A DNA stretch of 64,000 nucleotides from Tetrastigma voinierianum. Taxonomy: Eukaryota > Streptophyta > Magnoliopsida > Vitales > Vitaceae. Each line of letters begins with the position of its first letter. The first letter of the stretch is position 1. This document shows, one piece after another, positions 33,225-44,775 of the stretch. A program made the translations under genes and the position numbers. The stretch spans positions 930,001-994,000 of the forward strand of contig JAEQBH010001377.1 in assembly GCA_016808115.1 (NCBI GenBank), read 5' to 3'. Under the pieces are notes generated by a model. That model searched no databases and was not told the origin of the DNA. It worked only from the letters and a program-made list of their open reading frames with translations.

Positions 33225-35070
33225 TTTCCTTATTTCCCTCCTTGTGGATCTCTCCCGCGAAACTAGTTCTCGTAGTGAACTTCCACTCCTCCCGAAGCCC
33301 CATCCCTCCAGTTACAAGAATGGAAAGACCACTGAGGCCAAAGCTCATCCCCTCCCGACACCATGCAAGGTCGCCTCTCCGGCCAGTGGCAATGTGGCTA
33401 CCACCGTCGCCGACCCCACGACCCTACGGATCCCAGCATCTCCTGCCGCTACCCCCTCGCCTCTCCCAAGGAGCCGTAGCATGAGACACATAATCGGATC
33501 TCCATTCCCTGCATAGCTACCCCTCACACAACCCGTGGCTCGCTTCTCACTCCACCTAAGCGGGCCAGATCTCCGGTCCCGAGAGCTTCTCAGCCCCAAA
33601 CCCGCAGGAGCCTCCATAGTCTCCTCCACCTTTGGGAGCCTTATCCAGTGCTCTAATGTCATCTGGCTCCATTCTTTCTGTTGTGATGAGGCTAGTCTTC
33701 CCTTCTGACCTAATATAAGGAAACACTGACTACTAGAATAAGGATTTCCATAATGAATATTTTTATGATATTCCCGCTTACAAATTCGCGTAACTCCTCT
33801 GACTCGACTGACTTGTTCACCGCTACCTTCTGTGAGCCATTCATGACTCCTCGACGATTCTTCTTTCCGAGGGTAGCGATCGACTTCTACCAATCCATGA
33901 CGTCCCTCAGTAAGCACAATCCCACTGCTATCTGCTTCACCATCGACGGCCTTCAGGGCATCCTTAGGGCATCATATATAGCGCCGCCAGCCCCGCGTGA
34001 TCTTAGCTAATTCCAGATTATCTACAGAGTTGCCATTATCCTCTTCACCTCGAGAGATGGTTCGGATCCTCTCTCGAGATACATCAGCTGGCCCTATTTT
34101 GTTTTGGAGACAGCTTCCACTAAGGATGCTTTTCGTGGACCATATACTACGGTATAATCTATTTCCTCTCCAACACCTTGTTCAGAGGTAGGCTACCATC
34201 CTCGGGAGGTCTCTATACCGCACATCTAGGGCTAAGGTTTAGCCCCCCAAAGCTACTATGACATCCCTTCCACTTTGAAGAGAAGATACACTGTAAGAAA
34301 TCCTCAATGGTGTACACCATTCCATCATGTTTCCGTGGTTGCCTGCCATGTACTGGAGCACTCCTAGCTTCGGGCCGAGCCCCACTGAGACCCGGCTGAA
34401 GCCATGAGGCGACATTTACTATCGAAATGGAAGTTTGTACTGGGCCCCTCCTTTCCACGCACTCCTTTACTGAGGCAATCCCAAAGAGATCCACCAGGAC
34501 CAACAAATCTCCACGGTCCCGCTCAGAGCCCCGACCTCAATTATCACCACCCACTCGCTCCGACCTAGCATTCCGTCTCGACCAAGGCCAAACCCACTCC
34601 TCATTTCCGGCCCCATCAAGCCCAAATGTAACCCAGCCTCTTCACCACTAAGGCGCCATTCACATCGCCAAGCCAGGATTTTCTTGCCATCATGGTCGTT
34701 TGTCCGTAATTTTGCAACTACATCCTGGCCCTTCACACGACAAGCTACTATGGTCGAATCCGATGGCTCAAGACATAAGTTGTACTGTCAATTACAACCG
34801 CCTCGCCGTACTACGCCCATCCTCGTCAGTTCAACAACCCCTAGGCTTGCCACCATCCTCTCACTCCAACAGCAACTGTGATCAAGAAGTATACCACCCG
34901 TACCCAAAAGCTATCCCAGCCTCCTCCCGCAGCCTTCAACCTGCTCACTGTACCTACCATCCTTCTACTCAAGCAGACACGTGAGGAGCATGAGGCTCCT
35001 CACCCTCCACGACTACTTAAGGAGGTATCACTTCCTTCAATTTCTGCTTCAAACCCATTAGGGACAATGT
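33225..35070 (+). pseudogene. Third ORF of element A, downstream of pol (function unknown)
   Basis: It lies between integrase and the 3' LTR, the place where Athila-type elements have an env-like ORF. The N-terminal third is rich in P, S, A and basic residues (33225-33530). The middle has a conserved signature I recognise from other plant Athila-like elements: MTPRRFFFPRVAIDFYQSM and FTIDGLQGIL at 33845-33965, then REMVRILSRDTS, PLRMLFVDHILRYNLFPLQH at 34060-34190, and a VLEHLGFP..PR-like block near 34345-34375. The C-terminal part is Q/P/T-rich. No signal peptide or clear membrane segment is visible, so env-like refers only to position. Several frameshifts break it. Confidence 0.65.
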
Positions 35071-35077
35071 CATATTT

Positions 35078-35089
35078 GGTTGGGGTGAG
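35078..35089 (+). other. Internal polypurine-tract-like site of element A
   Basis: GGTTGGGGTGAG is identical to the tract at 36246-36257 that directly precedes the 3' LTR. The first copy follows cattagggacaatgtcata at the end of the third ORF. Confidence 0.5.
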
Positions 35090-35539
35090 AGTTAATGAAG
35101 GAAGTACCATCTATGTTTTGAGCAAGTCTGTTTTGCTTTAGTTGAATGACTTGCTAGTATTTTGTTTTCTTTATAGTACAAGTATATGTTTTCAGTTTTT
35201 AATACATGTTTTAGTTGTTGTTTTTCATTTCTTACTTATAGAAAAAAAATTTTGTAATGCTCAACTTCTAATTGAGAAATTGGAGTCTTGTCCCATTGTT
35301 GTTGATGTAAGGATGGTGTTTTGCTTATTTGAGTTGATGAACTGTTGAAAATTTTCTTATCTTTCAAATTTTTTATTTTTCCACTTTGAACTAAATCCAC
35401 ACACTCCGTGCACATTAGGCTTCAATTATAAGCTGAAAAACTGTCTTGCCTCCTAAACCTAGCAAAAGTATGGCCTATTACTTTTGACCATCTTTAATAG
35501 GTCGGGATCCCTGAATAAAAGACCAATGAGTCTTTTTTT

Positions 35540-36245
35540 TTAAAAAAACAAAAAAAGAAAAAAATTATTGTGACACTTGCCTAGAAACCCGAGCACAGTC
35601 CGAGGGGCATATGGTGAAAGTATTTAAAGCCCGATGCCCTAAACCAAATGGTTGGGAGTCACCGACTTGTTGCTCGTTACACGGGTGGATAGATGGAGTT
35701 TAGCAAATTGTAGGTGCTGGAGTTTCGATCTTATTCAAAGTTCCTAGGTAAACCGAAGAGTTTAGTGGTTGAGATATCCTATGACTTGATGCCCAACCTG
35801 AATTGCTTGAGTCATCTATGGACCCCATTACATGGACATGTGAGTCTCGACTCTCAAGATTGCACCCTAGCAACACAAAAAGAGTTGTAAACAAAGCCGT
35901 GGTCCCTATCTATCGAGGTTAGCACTTTCCATGTATGGAAAGTTAACTAGGTTAGGAGAGTACAAATTTCTTAAGGTACTATGTTTGAAAGCTAACTGCT
36001 AACACTTAGGTTTTGTGGAAGGTTCTGTGTTGGTTCTCTAGGAGTTACACTCTTTGACACTTGAATATGCTTACCACGCACTCTTCCTAAGATAGGCTCC
36101 TTGCAAGATGTTGGTGACTCTTGTTGAAAGTTGAGCGTTATCCCCTCATATTATTTGCAAAACCATTTTTGTATAGATATATTCATTTCATCTTGATTTT
36201 GATTTCTTTATTCTTCCTTCATTGCTAAGGGATTAAGAATGTGTC
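35540..36245 (+). other. 3' non-coding region of element A with conserved module
   Basis: An A-rich tract (35529-35563) precedes cgagcacagtccgaggggca at 35590, then agcccgatgccctaaacc and ggttgggagtcaccgactt. This matches the modules in elements D and B in the same order. No ORF is supported. 35100-35540 is AT-rich with nothing recognisable. Confidence 0.62.
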
Positions 36246-36257
36246 GGTTGGGGTGAG
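36246..36257 (+). other. Polypurine tract of element A
   Basis: GGTTGGGGTGAG lies immediately before the LTR start TGATTACTACCC. Confidence 0.75.
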
Positions 36258-36944
36258 TGATTACTACCCAAATAGTGTTGTTTCATACTCTTAAAAGTCC
36301 TAGTTTTGAGCACTTTTTGCGTAGTAATAAGCCAAATTGACCTAATTGGCACATTGATGACCTAGCAATGCTTCTGATCAATTTTATAGCAGTTTTTTTA
36401 GTTTTCACAAGCTATAAATATTGAAAATAGGGATACAACTCGAGCATGAAGAAATCAATTGGAACTCAGAGCTATAAAAGTAGAAGACAGAATGAGAAGC
36501 ATGCACACCCCTGCAAATTTTGGAAGGGTTGCAAAATTTTGCAGGGCTGTGAATTTTGTTGACTTTTTGTCCCTCATTTGTTGATTTCTTCCCTTTTTAT
36601 CCCTGTAATAGTTTACCGCTTTTGTTTATTTTGGTAATTTGTATGGTTTTGGTGGTATATATACCCCAAAACAGCACTTTGTAGGGGATCTTAAAAAAAT
36701 ATTTTAGTATAATTTTGGGAGGCTTATCGAACAAGCTCCCATTTTTCTCTCATTTTCTCACTAGCCAAACACCCTCTGAGGATGACAACTCAGAGGATGA
36801 GTGGCTAAACTCCCTCATTTCGTGAAGTAGAGGGCACTGGGCAAGGGAACCTATGGTGACACAAGGGCTATCATGTTTTCAACGTAGGTATTCTCTTCCA
36901 TTGATGTTCTCTCCTTCAGGTGTAGGTTTCTTTTGGATCCTCTG

Positions 36945-38692
36945 ATTCACTCATACATTCTCGATCCCGCCTAGGCTGGACAGGGCACGAGACTAAACCT
37001 GACCTTTACATGTTTTTTTTTCAGACATTGGTGGACCCAAGTCTTATAACGGAATCAAAATATCATGTACAAAGACACAAAGTAAAACTATCACCGTAAA
37101 GGGGGTTTACAAGTCAATACATACACCCTGTCCATTTACATATACATATATAAAAACTGTATTATTTATAATACATAATCAGAGCAAACCATGTGTGATG
37201 GACTCCTACAAGTGGCCGACTCAGCTAGCATTTGCAGTAAGATCATGCAACGCCTTCTTTTCACACTCATACACGGATTAAAACTCGTGCTAAGCTTAAC
37301 GCTTAGTGGGAAACATATGACTTATACGTATACGCATGCACTAATAATTACTTATTAAAGCAGAAGCATATATACAAAGAGCGTAGAGCATCGTAACGAT
37401 TCATGAACTATTATAATAAACTTATACACATACTTGTACTAATAGACTTATACTTGTTCGTATCTCCCATAGGAGTTATGCTGAGCTACATCAGGTACGG
37501 AGGTCCCCGTGATGTACTATGTATTTATACTTGTACAGAGGTACTGTGAGGCACATTCCTCAGGTAAGAACATGATACATTACTTTACCATTCACATTCG
37601 GGATTCTATCAGCAATATTTGACTATCTAGACCAAGAATAAGAAATGAGTAGACATGCGACAACAAGTACTCAAAGGCACGACACAAAGACTCGAGGTGT
37701 CAGAAAGATAAAGTAGAGGCCACACCAATGAGAGTGCCGGGCCACACTAATCAGAGAGTACCGAAGTACTAAATGTGCCGAAGCACTAATCAGAGAGTAC
37801 CGAAGTACTAAATGTGCCGAAGCACTAATAAGAGAGTACCGAAATACTAAATGTGCCGAAGCACGATCAAAGAGTTCCATCGCACTAATCAGAGAGTACT
37901 GAAGTACTATATGTGCCTCGCCACGAATGTAGGTGCTGTGGTCATTCAATATCCGCCTTAGGCAATCCCTACAATTATATGTGTCTTCGTAAATTTATCT
38001 TATTATAGGGGCATTAAGTTTGCCCATCGAACTCTTCGTCGCGAGGCTGAGGCACAACAATTTTCCTTTACCTTACAAATATGAATGAACCTTTCATACA
38101 CTTATAGGGTCCTCGTTAGTCCAATAGACAAGTCCTTGGAGCAATGGCGTACCCGAGGCTTGTCCAAGCCCCCTCTCAGCCACGCTGCGGCGTGGACATG
38201 CCACACCTTGGCGTGGACCTACGCTGCTGCGTGGGATCCCTACGCCGTGGTGTAGGACCCCCGTAATTGCCAAGATTTTGCTGATTTAGTCCATTTTTCC
38301 AGAAATCCAACCAAAAACCCCAAAATAATCCAAAAACAACTCCCAAGTGGGTTCTAACCCAACCAAAACCAAACATAGAGATTAATTAGGGTGTTTCCAA
38401 ACCCAAACTCAAATACTTGTAAGTTAGGTTAACTTCCTAACACCCAAACATGTATCCATACATCCTAAACCAAGAATCCATACTCAAATGGAGGATTCCA
38501 TACTCATTTTATACTAACTAGGGTTTTACCAATCAATCTTTTAACAAATCTAGGGTTATGATGAATTCCTAACTAAACCCTAGAAAATGGAACCAACTAA
38601 TATCCATACAAACCCATAGCCATCCATACAAATCCATACAAAATCATAGAAATCCATACATCTCCCTACAATTCCCTAGTTTCCATATATGG
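36945..38692 (-). mobile_element. Antisense chromovirus-type LTR fragment in the 3' LTR of element A
   Basis: The reverse complement matches the solo LTR at 61105-63269. Shared segments include aagacttgggtcc, gggcaaacttaatgcccct (near 38008), ataattgtaggga and the atggaaactagggaattg-type region. It lacks roughly the first 400 bp of that LTR and the last ~8 bases, so it is a truncated solo LTR or fragment. No coding region. It includes a 39-bp tandem array and a run of acgc/gcgt motifs at 38180-38265. Confidence 0.7.
37735..37925. repeat. 39-bp tandem repeat
   Basis: About four to five units of the type aatcagagagtaccgaagta + ctaaatgtgccgaagcact. The first units are nearly identical and the last two degraded. 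As 39 is divisible by three, the minus strand stays open across it; I regard that ORF as accidental. Confidence 0.75.
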
Positions 38693-39240
38693 TAAGCTTC
38701 TATGGCTCAATGGATGCTTATTGCTAGATCCTATGATGTTGATTAGTTATCATTTATGAGCCATTGGAAGGTGATTCAAGGAGACAGGTTTTTAACTGAC
38801 TAAGAACATTAATGGACATTGAATGTCATTTTCAAAGGATAGTTATTGAGGGTCAAGTTTTATAGCTAAATCAAAATTCGATTCGGAAGGTAACTATAGG
38901 TTACTATCCCCAATGCAAGGAAAAGACCCGAGAACCCCTCATTTGCCTTAGGAACCCAAGCCCAGTCACCTAACACTTCAAGGGAATTCTTTTTATATTT
39001 TTACATCACTTTGGTTAAGATTTCAACTACCAAAACCCCCTCTTAACAACAAAAAATCCAAAATGAATTCACCAGTTTAAATTTCATTGTGAGTCATTTA
39101 CACGAAGAAAACTCATCCTTGTGGATGATCCTAGAACCACTGTGCTATAGTAGCTATGCTACACCAGTACGAGGTGTTAGGTTTTAAATATTGTTGATTC
39201 AAAATACCCTACGGGCTACACATAAATAAATCGCGAATCA

Positions 39241-39570
39241 GGCATACCCCCCTTCATCGAGATCATCCTCTATTGATTTCATGGTTGCTTGATTCATTTT
39301 TTGTTACTTGTGAGTTATTGTACTAGGGCATACTCCCTCTGTGAAGCACACGCTTTGTTTTACTTCTTAGACATTTGATCTTTTTATCGATCTTTGTGAG
39401 CCATCACTCAGAGTTTTCTTCTTATATCCCTTTTTATTGAGTTCATTTAGAGTCACCACTTTCACATAGTTTGCTTTAGTTGCTTTATGTTATATATCAC
39501 TCTCCTTTGTCTTGGTTTGATTTTAGGTGTTTTCTGCTATAAATTGTTTACTTCCACCTGATTAGTTATT
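39241..39570. other. Sequence between element A and the 255-bp array
   Basis: T-rich, no ORF or repeat recognised. Confidence 0.4.
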
Positions 39571-40589
39571 CAGGAGCATCCCTCATTCTTTAAAGATTAT
39601 CTTATATCCTCTTTTATAAATTCGATCTTCATTTTAGGGCATCTCCCTATTTACTATCTTCTTTGGGCATATAGTGCCCGCAACATCAAGTATTTCATTT
39701 TCATCATGTACTGAAATGCTCATCGTATCCATACTGGAGTTGTTCATCATGTTTAGTTTCGAGTTTTATATCCTCTCGTTTTAGTTTTCGTTAGATAATT
39801 TATTTCCTTTATTCTAATTTATTAGGAGCATCCCTCCTTCTTCAAAGATTATTTTAGATACTCTTTTAGAGAGTCGATCTTTATTATAGGGCATCCCCCT
39901 ATTTACGATCTTCTTTAGGCGTATAGTGTCTGCATCATCAAGTACCTTATTTTCATCACAGCTTTGAGCTATTCATTGCATCCACAGCCCGGAGCTGTTC
40001 ATCATGTTTAGTTTCGAGTTTTATATCCTCTCGTTATAGTTTTCATTAGATCATTTATTTCATTTTGTTCCAGTTCATCATGAGCATCCCTCATTCTTTA
40101 AGGATTATCTTAGATCTTCTTTTAGAGAGTCGATCTTCATTTTAGGGCATCCCCCTATTTACGATCTTCTTTGGGCGTAGAGTGCCCGCATCATCGAGTA
40201 TTTCATTTTCATCACAACCTTGAGCTGTTCATTGCATCCACAACCCAAAGATGTTCATCATGTTTAGTTTCGAGTTATATATCCTCTCGTTTTAGTTTTC
40301 GTTAGATCATTTATTTCCTTTATTCCAATTTATCAAGAGCATCCCTCATTGTTTAGAGATTATCTTAGATCCTCTTATAGAGAGTTGAGCTTAATTTTAG
40401 GGCATCCCCCTATTTACGATCATCTTTGGACATAGAGTGCCCCACATCATAGAGTATTTCATTTTCATAACAGCCCTGGGCTGTTCATTGCATCCACAAC
40501 CCAAAGTTATTCATCATGTTTAGTTTCGAGTTTTATATCCTCTCGCTTTATTTTTCTCTAGATCATTTATTTCCTTTATTCTAATTTAT
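39571..40589. repeat. ~255-bp tandem repeat array, copies 1-4
   Basis: Units begin at about 39571, 39829, 40080 and 40337, each with gagcatccctcattcttta, gatcttcattttagggcatc and catcatgtttagtttcgag. The array continues after the CACTA element at 44115. Neighbouring units differ at a few percent of positions by eye. Confidence 0.85.
40587..40589. repeat. Target-site duplication TAT (left) of the CACTA element
   Basis: TAT precedes CACTACAAGG. The same TAT is at 44115-44117. Removing the element restores aatttatcaagagcatccc, the expected array sequence. Confidence 0.8.
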
Positions 40590-43500
40590 CACTACAAGGA
40601 AAATGTCGAACAATGACGTTTTTAATGCGTCATGAAATGTGATCGATGACGCTTGTTTAAAGTGTCATGCATGCGACTGTCATTATATGTATTATTCATC
40701 AATGACGCTCTAAGAAGCCATTATCTTTGACAAAGGAACACCATCTTGATCTATGTCGATTAATGACACCTATAAAAAAGTGTCATTATTGAACATTTTA
40801 TTAAAAATAATATTTATATTTGTTATTAAAATAATAATTTCATATAAATTAAATAAAAATAAAGCCTCAAAATTAAATTGAATTACTGATAAAAATATCT
40901 TTAAATATTAATGTATAATAACATAATCCAAATAATCAATGGTATACTTCTAAATATAATAATTACATTAGCTAAAATTTTAACATTGTATTAAGATATT
41001 TCAATAACAAATTTTAATCATTTCAAAACAAATTAAAGAACAAGTATTAAGGCAACAACTAATAAAAGCTATATTTTTATGAAAATAATTTCCACTTCCG
41101 ACGACTTTGTTGATATAATAATCATAGTTCTCAGTATCACCCCCTTTTGACATAATGATTTTTCTTATTTCACAGCAAGTCACATTCAATGAGCATAACT
41201 TCAAGGTCGAAATCTAACATCAATGACAGCTTACCCATGAAAAGGTGAACTCGAATGTGCCAAACAAAGTCATCACCGGATCTAAAGGTCATGAACCATG
41301 TTATAAGCAATAGAAAATCATCAGAAAGATCTCTATAATCTACACACATTCAAAGAAAAAATAAAAATAAAATATATATGCTTGTACCAAGTGGATAAGA
41401 ACAAGGGTTTTATTTTGTATTGACAATTGTGACACATTCTTTTAATAGCCCAACAAAAATTTATCTAAAAGCATCTAACAAAATGAACCTTATAACACAG
41501 GGACATGGATAATAAATAAATAAGGGAAGATAATGAACTTGTGCGCTAAATCTTTATGTCGGAGGCATCCAAATTCTATTTGTAGTATTACCTTGAGATT
41601 TAGAAGAAAGGCATTTCCCACAAGAGATGAGTCGAATAATGCTAAATTTGCAAAAGCATTGCTTTTTCCTTATCAGACTAAATATAAATAAAAGAGGTAA
41701 AGTAGAGAGTCATAAACAGTCTAAGAGAAGTTCAAGAATCTGTAAAAGCAAACGAAACTAACATAATATGCAACCATGCTTTTAACCTATCCCAAACAAA
41801 AAGGTTAGATACTTTTGAGTTGAGCAAATTGTCCTTTAAAGTAGAACCAGATTTTTTAGTAAGAAAAATATTAAGGCTATCAGTGACTGGATTACTTCTA
41901 ACTAACAAAATCTTCACAAGGTAACAACTTAAACAAGAACAAATTATTAAGAAGTATTCTGTAAAACCAAAGAATTTCACCAAGTAGCCAAGATGAGTGC
42001 ATTAGGATGAATGAGTGGAAAATATAGGGTATTAAAGTCAACCCTTAATTAAAATCACATGGCAAGCCTACTAGGTATAGAAAACGAGATAACCTAACTA
42101 ATGACCATTGTGGGATATGTATAGGATGACTATAAAAACAAAGAAAGGTTGGTCAGGTGGCACCATATGCTCCAAAAGATAAAATATGGAAGCCCATGGC
42201 ACAACTAGCATGAGAGTTATCATAAGTAAAATAATTTTATTATTTAATGGGATTAAAAAGGAAAATGCTTTCCTATTACTTATTTTCGGTTGGATAGATT
42301 TTAATAGTTTTTTAAAGTAGAAGATTGGGCCTAAATCTTGAGACATGAGATTTTGAAAAACTCTTGATTGTAGGGAACTGGGCATTGTAAAAATATCTTG
42401 CACTCAATCAAAGAGGCTTGCTTGTCTTTAGTTAACACTAAGAAGAATAAATAAAATCATGCAAACAATTACCATTTAACTAAAAAACCGTACATAATAT
42501 ATATTTGAAACATAAAACCAAACAGTAACATAGAAACAAGCAAAGAATTTAGAATAGGTCCCAAAAATGAAATATAAACAATTGTTTCCTCCTCTTCATT
42601 TGTTAGAAATGTTCCATTTTCATGTTCTTTTCAGATATTGAAAGCGGTTGTTAGAGAATCAATGGTTAGTATTAACAACAAGTGAACCTAATTGTTGATA
42701 GAGAATGGAGATGAATATAATAAGAAAAAAAAAAACAAGGAAATAGAGGAGGGGAAGAGGATAAGCCCCGTTTTGGATCAAGGTATGCACAGGCATTATT
42801 CTATCTTCGGCAATAGTCAGCTTAGTCAGCAAGAAGTAAAAATGATAAAAAAAAAATAGAATATACATTTTGGCTTGATTGAGTATTTCTGAATGTTTGT
42901 GATTATCTCATCATTTTCCTGTAGTGGAGGGAGATAAAGCCAGATTATCTCATCATTCTACATGGTGTTAGTTTTTCATTTCACAACTTAGAAACTCACC
43001 ACCCATATCCCCAAAGACATTTATTTGGGATGCTGTTTTTCTTCTGTTTTGTTTTCTCTTTGTTACAAATGATGAACTGAGTTGTAGTACATTCCTTTTC
43101 CCCACCTTTCATAAAAATTGAGCTACAAAAATAGAAGAAATCAATAATCTAATATAAGGATTCACACTTAAGTTAGACTGGAAGAACAATGCATCAACAC
43201 TCATCCTACAAAGGCACCCTATCCACCTCGGCAAACCCAGAAAAAAAAAACCCCCAAAACCTTCCATTTCAGATATTCATTCATTAAAAAATCAAAATTG
43301 AAACCAAACCCATAACTGTCCACTACCTACACGCCCAATAAAAAATTGCAGAAGCCTAAAGAACCACTGTATCCACTCCTCCAAGGACAAAAAAATCACA
43401 CAAACTCCTCGGTTCAAAAAACTTATTCACAACGAAAATCTAAAAGTTCAAACCAAACCCACCTCCCTCATACCCAATAAATAGAACCCAAAAATTGATT

Positions 43501-44114
43501 CCAAAAAGAAAAATATGCAAACCATACCAAAAAAGATAAAACTTTAATGTATTAGATTACCAAGATGAAACTCATGGGCACATTGCAGCTTAGCCCTCGA
43601 TTTCTCTCCATTTTCGATAACCAAATCAAGGCAAATCGAGTAGGAAAGGAAGAGAACTTCACCATGGGAAGTCAGTTCCACACACCCAATACCGTCTCAT
43701 CCATGCAAACAAAATCCTCGAATCGAACAAGCAAATAAAAGAAAAGAAAAAGAACCACCTGCAGGAAACGGTTATAGAGAGGAAGACGATTTAGTTATGG
43801 GGAATTTGAGGAATTCAATTTAACCTCCACATGGATGAGGTTGGGTTGTGCTTCGAGGTTCAAGAGGAGAGGCCATCATGTCAGTCTGCACAAACATCTC
43901 TCGCACGAATCTTAATGGTTTTGATATTTTAAATCTATATATATACTATGATGCTTAAAAATAAGAGTCAATACTTTTAAACTTATGTAGTTCAATGACG
44001 CTTATAGAGGTGTGGCAAAGGAACGCCATTGTTCTCATATACCTACCCAAGTAATGACATTTTTTTAGAAGCGTCATTAATTGAGCGTCATTTTTTTAGT
44101 TTTTTGTAGTAGTG
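40590..44114. mobile_element. Non-autonomous CACTA (En/Spm-type) DNA transposon
   Basis: It starts CACTACAAGGAAAATG and ends TTTTTTGTAGTAGTG, whose complement CACTACTACAAAAAA forms an imperfect terminal inverted repeat. The 3-bp duplication TAT fits the superfamily. Subterminal zones (40600-40790 and 43990-44100) have many aatgacg/cgtcatt motifs in both orientations, as expected for transposase-binding repeats. The internal 3 kb is AT-rich and holds only short ORFs, none with a transposase motif I recognise, so it probably depends on an autonomous relative. Confidence 0.85.
40600..40790. repeat. Left subterminal repeats of the CACTA element
   Basis: Motifs include caatgacgtttttaatgcgtc, gatgacgctt, caatgacgctctaa and gacaaaggaacaccat. 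Matching motifs (caatgacgcttatag, ggcaaaggaacgccatt, gcgtcatt) are at 43990-44100. Confidence 0.7.
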
Positions 44115-44775
44115 TATCAAGAGCATCCCTCTTTCTTCAGAGATTATCTGAGATCCTCTTTCAGAGAGTCTATCTTCATTTTAGGGCATCCCCTTATTTA
44201 CGATCTTCTTTGGGCGTATATCATCCTCATCATCAAGTATTTCATTTTCACCATAGCCTTGAGCTATTCATTGCATCCACAACCCGGAGCTATTCATCAT
44301 GTTTATTTTCGAGTTTTATATCCTCTCGTTTTAGTTTTCATTAAATCACTTGTTTTCTTTATTCCAGTTCATCAAAAGCATCACTCATTCTTTAGAGATT
44401 ATCTTAGATCCTTTTTCAGAGAGTCGATCTTCGTTTTAGGGCATCCACCTATTTACGATCTTCTTTGGGCGTACAGTGTCCCCATCATCAAGTATTTCTT
44501 TTTCATCATAGTCTTGAGCTATTCATTGCATCCACAACCTAGAGTTGTTTATCAGGTTTAGTTTCGAGTTTTATATCCTCTTGTTTTGGTTTTCGCTAGA
44601 TCATTTATTTCCTTTATTCCAGTTCATCAAGAGCATCCCTCATTCTTTAAATATTATCTTAGATCCTCTTTTAGAGAGTCAATCTTCATTTTAGGGCATC
44701 CCCATATTTACGATCTTCTTTGGGCATATAGCTTCCTCATCATTGAGTATTTCATTTTCATCACAAATTCTTGAG
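44115..44775. repeat. ~255-bp tandem repeat array, copies 5-7
   Basis: Units begin near 44121, 44376 and 44631. After allowing for the CACTA insertion they keep the 255-bp spacing of the left part. Because 255 is a multiple of three, one frame stays open for 149 codons (44112-44561), which I do not take as a gene. Confidence 0.83.

Larger units (their letters stand above)
1..39240 (+). mobile_element. Element A: outer Athila-like Ty3/gypsy retrotransposon, 5' end outside the window
   Basis: The pieces at 1-230, 27249-28676, 31029-31951, 33076-36257 and the LTR at 36258-39240 join into one + strand element once the insertions are removed. The order is RT, RNase H, integrase, a third ORF, a 3' non-coding module, a polypurine tract and the 3' LTR. 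The RT is cut just after the YMDD-like segment and resumes at LANLK...HRCIEKNMVLNWEKC, where the next conserved block of Athila RT should be. The integrase is cut before the block reading REIKTILMKV. The 5' LTR, primer site, gag and protease must lie upstream. That 1-230 and 27249 onward belong to the same copy is inferred from continuity of the RT domain. Confidence 0.8.
36258..39240 (+). repeat. 3' LTR of element A, split by an insertion
   Basis: The LTR pieces 36258-36944 and 38693-39240 together match the palindrome LTR arm (28677-29971): the TGATTACTAC start, ctcagaggatgagtggctaa-like block, ggtaagctt, and the gttgattcaaaataccct end. The last ~40 bases before cgcgaatca differ from the other copies. 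Confidence 0.78.

Noticed and set aside
33345..33917. 190-codon minus-strand open frame
   Set aside because: Opposite the third ORF of element A, whose + strand reading shows conserved blocks; the minus reading shows none.
37671..37949. 92-codon minus-strand frame with a repeated SASAHLVLRYSLI peptide
   Set aside because: Simply the translation of the 39-bp tandem repeat in an LTR fragment.
44112..44561. 149-codon + strand open frame rich in F, I, L and Y
   Set aside because: Produced by a tandem repeat whose unit length is a multiple of three; low-complexity hydrophobic composition, and no homologue recognised.
39571..44775. CRISPR-like array
   Set aside because: Repeats are ~255 bp and head to tail without spacers, in plant DNA.
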